The notes below the pieces were generated by a model. That model had not been told where the DNA came from, ran no database searches, and was given only the letters and a program-made list of their open reading frames with translations. 64,000 nt of DNA from assembly GCA_016703025.1 (NCBI GenBank), contig JADJCV010000004.1:1553501-1617500 (forward strand), read 5' to 3'. This document shows, piece by piece, positions 42,958 to 51,619 of the stretch (its first letter is position 1; every line of letters begins with the position of its first letter). The position numbers and the translations under genes were made by a program. The stretch is from Candidatus Avedoeria danica (GTDB lineage Bacteria; Chloroflexota; Anaerolineae; Epilineales; Epilineaceae).

Positions 42958-42963
42958 AGGCTA
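42958..42963 (-). promoter_or_regulatory. Possible leaderless -10 element of the subtilase gene
   Basis: On the minus strand TAGCCT (42963-42958) lies six bases before the GTG at 42951, with no Shine-Dalgarno sequence. The hexamer is weak. Confidence 0.25.
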
Positions 42964-42984
42964 GCGCAGACGACGGCCTTTCGG

Positions 42985-44085
42985 CTAGCTGCGGCGCCGG
43001 CGCTCGAACACGAAGCCGAGGGCGGCCAGGCCGCCGAGCAGCGTGGCCAAGCCGCCGAGCACGGGCGCGAGCGGCATGTCGGCGATGCCGGTGGCCGGCA
43101 AGCGGACGCTGGCGCTGGCCTTGGCCGGGGCCTTGGCGCCGGCGCGGACGAGGCCGAAGTCGATGCCGACGACATGGTTGCCGTTGACCTTCACGTGGTA
43201 GCGTGACGGGGTCGTGATCTTCCACTCGGCGCCGGGCTGGATGAACACCTCGTACTCGCCGACACCGAGGCCGTCGAAGCTGTAGTTGCCCGGACCACCG
43301 GTGACCCAGACCTTCTGCAGGCCGCCGCCGTGGATGTTCACCCCGACGTGGTCGAGGCCGGGCTCACCCGGATCGATGACGCCGTTCTGGTTCTCGTCAA
43401 TGAACGCGACGCCGGCGATCGCGCCGAGCTTCTGCTCCTTGTCCTTGTGGCGCTCGCTGCCGCCACCGCTGCTCGGCTTGCGCGTCGCGGTCGGCATGGG
43501 CGTGGCGTTCGGGTCCACCGTCACGTTCGGATCGGGCGTGGCGGTCATGCCCGGATCGGCGGTCGGCGTCTCGAGGGTTTGGCAGAACTCGGACTTGTAG
43601 AAGAAGAAGTCCAGGCGGCCGTTGCCGGCCGGACCGATCTCCGCCTCACCGATCGTCTGGCTGGTCTCGCCGCGGCATGCCTCCCAACCGTCGGGGCCGG
43701 AGACGATCTCGATGGTGTACTCCTCGTCCGGACCGAGCTCATCGACGTCGAGGCTGAGCAGCTGGAGGGCATTGCCCTGGGACGTCGTCGTGCCTCGCCC
43801 GACCTCGTTGCCGTCGATGTCGAGGACGACGAACTCGATCTCGGGCAGCGGGTCGGTGTCGGCGTAGTCCGTGTCGCCCGGATCTTCGGACGAGTTCTGG
43901 CTGCTGCCGTTGCACGTCGGACAATCGGGATCGGGGCCGCCGTCGACGTCGACATGGCCGATGATGATCAGCCCGATCGTGCCCTGCGCCGACGGGGCGG
44001 CGTACAGGCGACCGCTGACGGTGCCGGTGATGAAGAGGGCCGCCAGAACGGCGACGAGGGCTCGCAAGGGAAGCGTGGTGCGCAT
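42985..44085 (-). CDS. LPxTG-type surface protein with SdrD-B-like domain (third of three)
   Basis: A protein of 366 residues. A signal peptide (about 8-30) is followed by an N-terminal module (about 35-170) carrying DPDCPTCNG and PLPEIEFVVLDIDGNEVGRG, shared with the two upstream neighbours. A TP-rich linker precedes an SdrD-B-like domain (about 225-310: AGVAFIDENQNGVIDPGEPG, with Ca-binding Asp/Asn pattern). The C-terminus is a sortase signal: RLPATGIADMPLAPV, a hydrophobic helix and FERRRRS. The upstream sequence AAAGGACGGAG before ATG resembles that of its paralogue. It should be attached to the cell surface by a sortase, which is not in the window. Confidence 0.87.
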   Translation of the reverse strand: MRTTLPLRALVAVLAALFITGTVSGRLYAAPSAQGTIGLIIIGHVDVDGGPDPDCPTCNGSSQNSSEDPGDTDYADTDPLPEIEFVVLDIDGNEVGRGTTTSQGNALQLLSLDVDELGPDEEYTIEIVSGPDGWEACRGETSQTIGEAEIGPAGNGRLDFFFYKSEFCQTLETPTADPGMTATPDPNVTVDPNATPMPTATRKPSSGGGSERHKDKEQKLGAIAGVAFIDENQNGVIDPGEPGLDHVGVNIHGGGLQKVWVTGGPGNYSFDGLGVGEYEVFIQPGAEWKITTPSRYHVKVNGNHVVGIDFGLVRAGAKAPAKASASVRLPATGIADMPLAPVLGGLATLLGGLAALGFVFERRRRS

Positions 44086-44195
44086 GGGTGCTCCGTCCTT
44101 TCAAACGTGGTCCATCTTGGCGAGCGGCCGTCCGGGCCGGATCGCGTCGGATCGGTGGTCCCGCGCGGCCGATGCGCGCGGGTGGATTGCCTCGG

Positions 44196-45338
44196 CTAAG
44201 CCTGCCGGCGGCGACGTTCCGCCACCATGCCGAGCCCGGCAAGGCCGCCCAAGGCAAGGGCGAGCCCGCCGAACAGCGGCGCCATCGGCACGTCGGCGAT
44301 GCCCGTCGACGGCAGGCGAGGGTTGTAGGCGCGCGGCGCCGGTCCGCGCGGGCGGCTGGTGAACCCGAAGTCCACGCCCTGGATCACGTCGCCGTTCACC
44401 AGGACACGGTAGAACGAAGGTGTCGTGATCTGCGCGCCGCCGCCGGCCACGACGAGCACGTTGTACGTACCGGGAGCCAGGTTCGAGAAGCTGAACTGCC
44501 CGGTCGGCAGCGTCTTGAAGACGAGGTCAAGACCGTTGCCCTCGAGACGGACGAGTACGTCGCCGATGCCGCCCTCCGTGCCCTCGATGCGGCCGTTCTG
44601 ATTCTCGTCGATGAATGCGACGCCGCGGATCTCGCCACGGCCGCCCGTCGGCTGGCCGCCCTGAACGACGGCCGGGGCAACGGACTGCGCTGCGGCGGGT
44701 GCACCCTCGGCGGGATTGTCACTGTCGTCATCGTCGCCATCGTCATCGTCGCCATTGCCATCGTCGCCGCCGTCATCGGGCCGAGCGGTCGCGGTCGGCT
44801 CCGACGGCATCGGCGTGGCAGTGGCTTCGCCCGGCGCCGTCGGTGCGTCGGTTGGCCGGCTGCAGCCCAGGAAGAAGTGGAAGTCCTCCCGTGCGCTGTC
44901 GATCACGAACGAGTCGAACGGGATCGTCCGGGTGCTCGACTCGCCCGTGCAGAGCTGCCAACCGGACGGCGGCCCGACGAGCTCCAGCGTATAGGACTCG
45001 TCGACGTCGATGGCCGGTACGGTGAATTGGGCGCGCTGCAGTCCGAGCAGCTGCGTCGTCACGGTGCGGCTCACTTCGGCGCCCGCCATGTCGCGGACGA
45101 CGAACTCCATCTCACCGAGCGGATTGCCCGCGGCAAACGACTCGTCCTCGGCGTCGTATTCGCCGTTGCAGCCCGGGCAGTCGGCCGTGCCGCCTCCGGC
45201 GACGTCGACGAATGCCACGAGCGAGATCGTGAAGTCACCGCCTTGGGCCGCGGGCGCCGCGTGCAGCGTCCCGGCCAAGCCGGCGGTCGCGAGGAGCGCG
45301 ACCAGGGTCGATAGGAACAGTCGGAAGTGGGTACGCAT
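44196..45338 (-). CDS. LPxTG-type surface protein with SdrD-B-like domain (second of three)
   Basis: A protein of 380 residues. ATG 45338 is chosen over the upstream TTG and ATG because the sequence around it (AAGGATGGACCAACCC-ATGCGTAC) aligns with the start of the paralogue downstream. It has a signal peptide, the shared N-module with TADCPGCNGEYDAEDESF and PLGEMEFVVRD, and an Asp/Gly-rich linker (DDGGDDGNGDDDDGDDDD). The SdrD-B-like domain shows RGVAFIDENQNGRIEGTEGG. The C-terminal signal is RLPSTGIADVPMAPLF plus helix plus AERRRRQA. It is clearly a duplicate of its downstream neighbour; the acidic linker is unique to it. Confidence 0.87.
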   Translation of the reverse strand: MRTHFRLFLSTLVALLATAGLAGTLHAAPAAQGGDFTISLVAFVDVAGGGTADCPGCNGEYDAEDESFAAGNPLGEMEFVVRDMAGAEVSRTVTTQLLGLQRAQFTVPAIDVDESYTLELVGPPSGWQLCTGESSTRTIPFDSFVIDSAREDFHFFLGCSRPTDAPTAPGEATATPMPSEPTATARPDDGGDDGNGDDDDGDDDDSDNPAEGAPAAAQSVAPAVVQGGQPTGGRGEIRGVAFIDENQNGRIEGTEGGIGDVLVRLEGNGLDLVFKTLPTGQFSFSNLAPGTYNVLVVAGGGAQITTPSFYRVLVNGDVIQGVDFGFTSRPRGPAPRAYNPRLPSTGIADVPMAPLFGGLALALGGLAGLGMVAERRRRQA

Positions 45339-45379
45339 GGGTTGGTCCATCCTTTGCAAGGGTCGAGCGGGGTCGTCGG

Positions 45380-46408
45380 TCAGCGCAGCCGTTCGGGCCG
45401 TGGGCCCGAGTGGCGCGAGAGGGGTCGTCGTCTGATCTGTCGGCCGCCGGTGCCGAGCACGGCCGCGAGCGCGGCCAGGAGGGCGAACCCGGCCGCGCGG
45501 GAAGTCGGCGCGGCGCCGGATCGGCCCGTCTGCGGGAAGGTGGGGGCGCTCGAAACGCCACTCCTGGCGCCATCGAGCGGGCTGGAAGCCCCGTGGCCCG
45601 CGGCTCGATCGTCCGTGTCCCCGCCGATCGCATCGCCGCTGGTGGCGGGCGGTTGTTGGCTGTCGTCGGCCGACGAGCCATCGACGGGTGCGACCGGCAC
45701 GGCGGGCGCGGTGGGCGACGACTTCGTTGATGCCGTTGGCGCGGGCGTGACGTCGGGCGTGACGTCGGCCGTGGCGTCGGCCGTGGCGTCGGCCGGTCCG
45801 GTGGCCGCGCCCGGCGGCTCAGCCGTGGGCGTCGCGGCGTCGGCCAAGCGGCGGCAGCCGTGGGTGAGCGCCAAGCGGACGGCGGCGCGGCGGGTCGTCC
45901 CGTCGAAGTCGGCCGCCACGACGGTGTGGTCCTGCGCGGCGTTCGGACAGAGCTGCCACGCGGCCGGCAGCGTGCGGAGCGTCACGGTGTACGCGCCCGG
46001 TTGATCCACGCGGAACAGCGTTTCCTGGCGACCTGGCTCGACGGCGCGGGTGCGCATCGTCAGCTCGGTGCCGGACACGTCGGTCAGCGTGACGTCGAGC
46101 CGCGGCAGCGGATCCCGCTCGGCAAACAGCCGATCACCCGAGGAGAACTCGCCGTCGCAGCCCATGCAGTCCGGGGCGAAGTCGCCGTCGCCCTCGAGGT
46201 CAGGGAACAGGAGGACCGCGACCTCGGCCTGGTTCGACTGCGCCTGTCCGCGCGGCGCAAGGGGTGGGTGCGGCAACGGCAGGCCGACGTTCAGCCCGAG
46301 CGCGATCCCCAGCGCCGCCGCAGCCAGCCACACCGCCGCACGCGCCCCGGCAATCGGGGCGGCGCTTGGCGGTCGGTTGGGTGGCCAGAGCGGGCGTGAA
46401 GAGCGCAT
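45380..46408 (-). CDS. FPxTG-type surface protein (first of three)
   Basis: A protein of 342 residues, AGGA nine bases before ATG 46408. An N-terminal hydrophobic segment (about 24-44) is followed by the module shared with the two downstream genes: APDCMGCDGEFSSGDRLF, DPLPRLDVTLTDVSGTEL and PAAWQLCPN. The SdrD-B-like domain is absent. A 120-residue linker of Ala/Thr/Pro/Ser leads to FPQTGRSGAAP, a hydrophobic helix and an Arg-rich tail, a variant sortase signal. First gene of the operon expressed from the promoter near 46730. Confidence 0.8.
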   Translation of the reverse strand: MRSSRPLWPPNRPPSAAPIAGARAAVWLAAAALGIALGLNVGLPLPHPPLAPRGQAQSNQAEVAVLLFPDLEGDGDFAPDCMGCDGEFSSGDRLFAERDPLPRLDVTLTDVSGTELTMRTRAVEPGRQETLFRVDQPGAYTVTLRTLPAAWQLCPNAAQDHTVVAADFDGTTRRAAVRLALTHGCRRLADAATPTAEPPGAATGPADATADATADVTPDVTPAPTASTKSSPTAPAVPVAPVDGSSADDSQQPPATSGDAIGGDTDDRAAGHGASSPLDGARSGVSSAPTFPQTGRSGAAPTSRAAGFALLAALAAVLGTGGRQIRRRPLSRHSGPRPERLR

Positions 46409-46721
46409 CGAGTGGTCCTGCTTCGGTCCGGTGTGGCCGCGAGCGTGCGGTTGTCCACGCTGCGATCCCTTGCGAGTTGGTTACCGTTGCCTTAGTTAGA
46501 AAAGCGTTTAGAGGCGATGATGCACGGATTGTCCGCCGCTGTCCAACCGGACCGCCCGTGGCGCCCGGTGCGTGGCGCCGCCGCGAGCGACGACACCACG
46601 CACCTGTGGACGACCCCCCACCTCTTTCGGAGCCGGCCGAACCGACACCGAAAGGAAAGCAAGCACGGACGAGCGAGGCGGGAAAGGGCTGCCGCTCTAA
46701 ACGCAAAACTAACTAAACGCG
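46409..46721 (-). promoter_or_regulatory. Long leader of the LPxTG operon with a distant inverted repeat
   Basis: The gap 46409-46845 (437 bases) holds a promoter and a leader of about 305 bases but no credible gene. Two 22-base arms (46492-46513 and 46695-46716) are reverse complements in their outer 8 and 10 bases. Both keep a central AAAA in the same orientation. In RNA they could pair the extreme 5' end of the leader with a site about 85 bases before the first start codon, enclosing about 180 bases. As DNA they could be paired protein sites. Confidence 0.7.
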
Positions 46722-46749
46722 ATTATAACCGAGATTCGGCGAACGTCAA
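46722..46749 (-). promoter_or_regulatory. Strong sigma-70 promoter of the three-gene LPxTG operon
   Basis: On the minus strand TTGACG (46749-46744), a 16-base spacer and a perfect TATAAT (46727-46722). Expected transcription start is near 46715, at the edge of the right inverted-repeat arm. Confidence 0.8.
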
Positions 46750-46845
46750 GGGGGCGGCGCCACGAATCTCGGGCGATGGGGTCGACATGGGCTGGCACTC
46801 GGGATCGCCGGTCGACGCAGGGTGCGACGGTGCGATCGTCGGGCT

Positions 46846-47424
46846 TCAGTCGCCCGCGGGTCTCCGCCAGAGCCACCAGAACCGCTCGGCCGGGAAGCGC
46901 TCCGCGTCGAGCGGACGCCCCGCGAAGGGAGCGGTGACCGTGTTCGGGCGCGCCGCGGCATCGGCGGCGGACAGCGATGCCTGGGTCGCCGGCTGGGGAG
47001 AGACGCCGATCCGTCCGAGCTCGTCGAGGAGCTGGGCCGCGCGCGTGCGCTGCCGCGCCGCTTCGTGCCAACCATCGCCCGCGCGCTCCGGCTCGCGCAC
47101 GACGTCGTCCGCCGTGGCCTTCCAAACCGCAACGGCACTGCGCAGCTCGCGGTGGAGCTTGGCGGCGTAAGCGTCCGGTCGGAGCGCCGCCGCGGCCCGC
47201 AGCTGGTCATCGAGCGCGCGGGCGTCGGACGGCGCGACGGCGGCAAGGGCATCGAGCGCGTCGAGGAGCACGCCGAGCGTGAGCGAGACCGGATCATGGC
47301 GGCCGCCGTGCTCGGCCATGACCGGCAGGAACAGGGCGTCGGAGGCCAGGTAGTCCGGCAGGCGCGCGATGAGGGCGTCGATGATCGCGATGCGGTCGGC
47401 CGTCGGCTGCTCGGCGAGGTTCAT
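46846..47424 (-). CDS. Hypothetical helical protein downstream of pyrG
   Basis: A protein of 192 residues with GGAG six bases before ATG 47424, starting 13 bases after the pyrG stop and so probably co-transcribed. It is Ala/Arg/Asp-rich and predicted mostly helical (ALDDQLRAAAALRPDAYAAK, HRELRSAVAVWKATADDVV), without signal peptide, membrane helix or recognisable motif. The C-terminus is aromatic (RFWWLWRRPAGD). I do not recognise it. Confidence 0.65.
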   Translation of the reverse strand: MNLAEQPTADRIAIIDALIARLPDYLASDALFLPVMAEHGGRHDPVSLTLGVLLDALDALAAVAPSDARALDDQLRAAAALRPDAYAAKLHRELRSAVAVWKATADDVVREPERAGDGWHEAARQRTRAAQLLDELGRIGVSPQPATQASLSAADAAARPNTVTAPFAGRPLDAERFPAERFWWLWRRPAGD

Positions 47425-47437
47425 GCGGCGCTCCGTG

Positions 47438-49195
<1,758 letters not shown>

Positions 49196-49248
49196 TCACC
49201 GGGGTTCGATGATAGCGGCGGTGGCGGCGGTCGGCCAGCGGTCGGCAA

Positions 49249-50190
49249 TCAGCGGCGTCGCCCGGTTCCCCACCCCGTCGACGCAAGCGCGAGCAGGCCG
49301 ACGACGGCCAGCAGCGCGACGACACCGACTCCGACGGCCACGGCCGATATCCGCGTCGGCGGTGCGGCGGGTGCGGTCGACGGGGCCGCACCCGCGGTCG
49401 GGCCGGCCGCCACGGCAGTCGGCGTCAACGCCGCCGTCGTCGCCACGGCGACGGTGTCCGTCATCGGCTGCGTGCTACTGGACGGCAGCGACGCGGTGAG
49501 CGCCGCCGTCGCCGTCAGCGACGTCGTCGAAGTGACTTCGGCCGTCGCGGTGACGACTTCCGTCGCCGCGGCCGTTGGCGGCGCCGTGGCGACCGACGTG
49601 GCCGTCACCGGGACCGCGGCCGGCACGTCGTCGACGCCGTCGTACGTCCCGAAGTCGAGCACCCACACGAAGCCGAAACGCGTGGGCGCTGCCCCCACCC
49701 CGACCTCGCGGAACGTAGCGTCGAGCATGTTCGGTCGATGGCCCGGATCGTCCATCAACCACTGGAACCCTTCGTCCACCGTCGCGCGGGCGACGAAGTT
49801 CTCGCTCGTGCGCACGCCGCCGTGCCCGGCGCCATAGCCGGCGTCGGCCATCCGCTGCTTGGCCGAGCGACCGTCAAGGCCGGTGTGCGAGTAGTGGTTG
49901 TGCTCGGCGACTTCGCGGGCGTGGCCAGCCGCGACGTCGGCGAGGAGCGGCGACGAGCGGTACGGCCGCAGCCCGTTGGCCGTGCGGGCGGCGTTCAAGC
50001 GGGTGAGCATGCCCTCGGCGGCGGCGGCGGTGGCGGCTTCGTCGGCGAGGGCGCGGTGGGCAGGATGGGCGGTGATCGGCAGCGACGGCAGAGCGAACAA
50101 CGCCACGGCAACGGCTGCGGCCGCGGCCGCGGCTGCGCGCACCACGGAAAGCGCGGCGGCCCGGTTCGGACGGGCGGGACGTGGGGCCAT
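49249..50190 (-). CDS. CAP-domain protein anchored by a C-terminal helix
   Basis: A protein of 313 residues with AGGAG eight bases before ATG 50190. It has a signal peptide (about 12-42) and a CAP domain (about 55-175) with MLTRLNAARTANGL, HAREVAEHNHYSHTG, TSENFVA and DPGHRPNML. A Thr/Ala-rich linker of about 90 residues follows (VTATAEVTSTTSLTATAALT). A closing transmembrane helix (ISAVAVGVGVVALLAVVGLLAL) ends in GTGRRR. No LPxTG precedes the helix, so anchoring is by the helix alone. It is the second CAP protein of the window but differs in anchoring from the dockerin-bearing one. Confidence 0.87.
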   Translation of the reverse strand: MAPRPARPNRAAALSVVRAAAAAAAAVAVALFALPSLPITAHPAHRALADEAATAAAAEGMLTRLNAARTANGLRPYRSSPLLADVAAGHAREVAEHNHYSHTGLDGRSAKQRMADAGYGAGHGGVRTSENFVARATVDEGFQWLMDDPGHRPNMLDATFREVGVGAAPTRFGFVWVLDFGTYDGVDDVPAAVPVTATSVATAPPTAAATEVVTATAEVTSTTSLTATAALTASLPSSSTQPMTDTVAVATTAALTPTAVAAGPTAGAAPSTAPAAPPTRISAVAVGVGVVALLAVVGLLALASTGWGTGRRR

Positions 50191-50270
50191 TTCCGGACTC
50201 CTGACTGGCACAAGGACGGACGGGGCCCCATGATCGTCAGCACCTCGTGATATCGTCAAGCCGCTGCGCG

Positions 50271-51455
50271 TCACCGCACGACGAACGGCACGTGGATCGG
50301 CTCCCGCACACCGCACTCGGCCATCCCGCGCCCGCGCGCGTAGATGCAGACGGGCGGCGCCTCGAAGGCGCGCTCGAGAAGGTCGCCCGCCACGCCGGTG
50401 AGGCCGGCAGACGGCCCGCCGGTGACCTCGACGGCCAACAGGCGCGGTCCGGTTTCGGCATCCGCACGGGCTCGGAACGTTGCCCGGACATGCATTTCGC
50501 CGGCATCGGATTGCTCCACCGGTTTGAACCACTGGATCTCGGGGGACGCGGCGTCCGAGTCCGGATCGGTGTCGACGACGTCCCAGTCGCTCGTGGCCGG
50601 TGCGATGCGGGTGAACGCCTCGGTCGGGACGTCCGGCACGAACATCCGGTCGGCGATCTCGCCGAGGACCGCAACAAGGTCCGTGCCGCGGTCGTTCGAC
50701 GAGCGAAACAGCCAGCCTGGGGTGTTGCAGCCGGTCATCCGTGGCTGCGAACGCCGCGTCACGAGCAGTGCCACCGTTGCGCCGGTGTCGCGCACGTCCC
50801 GGCAGGCGGCGGCGTAGTCTGATGTCGTGGGCTGCGGGCCGGTGCCGCACTCCGTTCCGCCCGAGTCGACGACAAGGACAATCGGTGACGGTTCGCCGGG
50901 CGATGACGGACGGGCTGCCAGAGCATCGCGTGCGAGCGCGAGGGCGCCGAGCATGTCGCGATCCTGGCTCGCCGGGAAGCGCGAGAGGCCGTCGCGCCAT
51001 ACCCGGTGCGCCGCCTCCCCCGTCCCAAGCGACGCGCTGACGCCTGCCGGGCAGCTCGCCATCACGGTCCCGAACCGCTGGCCGTTCTCGAAGCCCACGC
51101 GGTCCGCGAAGGAGGTGAGCGCCAGACGGAGGTTGCTGAGAAAGAGCGGCCCGTCCGGATCCACCGCGGCCCAGGCGGCGGACGGATCGGCGACGATCAG
51201 GACATCGCGCTTCACGCCGCCGCCGGCGCAGCGCCACCGCCACGAGAGCGTGAGGCCAACCGTGCCGCCGATCCGCACGGCAGCGCGGTCGGTCGTGGCT
51301 TGCGTGTCGACGATCTCGCATGGACCGTCGGCATCGGGCGCGGCGACGGACGGCAGGGCGTGGGCGACGGGCAGTCCGTGCAGGCCCGTGCGATGTTCGA
51401 CGAGGACGGCGGTGCAGAGGGCCGCAACGATGAGTGGCCGAATGGTGGTGGGCAC
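50271..51455 (-). CDS. Secreted VWA-like protein
   Basis: A protein of 394 residues from GTG 51455 with AGGAGGA upstream; an ATG five bases earlier is out of frame. A weak signal peptide is followed by a Rossmann-like domain (about 75-290) in the order of a von Willebrand A domain. It shows RDVLIVADPSAAW (MIDAS-like D-x-S but Ala in place of the second Ser), a helix DMLGALALARDAL, PIVLVVDSGGTECG, and GATVALLVTRR. Several Cys suggest disulfides. The end IHVPFVVR resembles the YLP-type tails of other surface proteins here. Metal binding may be weak or lost. Probably a surface or secreted binding protein. Confidence 0.72.
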   Translation of the reverse strand: MPTTIRPLIVAALCTAVLVEHRTGLHGLPVAHALPSVAAPDADGPCEIVDTQATTDRAAVRIGGTVGLTLSWRWRCAGGGVKRDVLIVADPSAAWAAVDPDGPLFLSNLRLALTSFADRVGFENGQRFGTVMASCPAGVSASLGTGEAAHRVWRDGLSRFPASQDRDMLGALALARDALAARPSSPGEPSPIVLVVDSGGTECGTGPQPTTSDYAAACRDVRDTGATVALLVTRRSQPRMTGCNTPGWLFRSSNDRGTDLVAVLGEIADRMFVPDVPTEAFTRIAPATSDWDVVDTDPDSDAASPEIQWFKPVEQSDAGEMHVRATFRARADAETGPRLLAVEVTGGPSAGLTGVAGDLLERAFEAPPVCIYARGRGMAECGVREPIHVPFVVR

Positions 51456-51606
51456 GACATTCCTCCTGGCTATGAGCGTGGCTGCGATGGGGTCATCGAC
51501 GGGCGCGGCGAGCGCGTGTCACACTGGGTCACGCCTCAGGCGCCGGACGGTTCCATCGACCCGCGCCGCCGCGCCCGAACCGTCGAACATCTGTTGCCGC
51601 ATCTGA

Positions 51607-51619
51607 TACAATCGCCATC
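51607..51619 (+). promoter_or_regulatory. Leaderless -10 element of the DinG-family gene
   Basis: TACAAT (51607-51612) lies seven bases before ATG 51620, with no ribosome site. A poor -35 (TCGAAC, 51583-51588) is 18 bases upstream. Confidence 0.55.

Noticed and set aside
45339..45359. Earlier TTG and ATG starts for the middle LPxTG gene
   Set aside because: The sequence around ATG 45338 aligns with the start of its paralogue, including the upstream ribosome-site region, and the signal peptide begins there.
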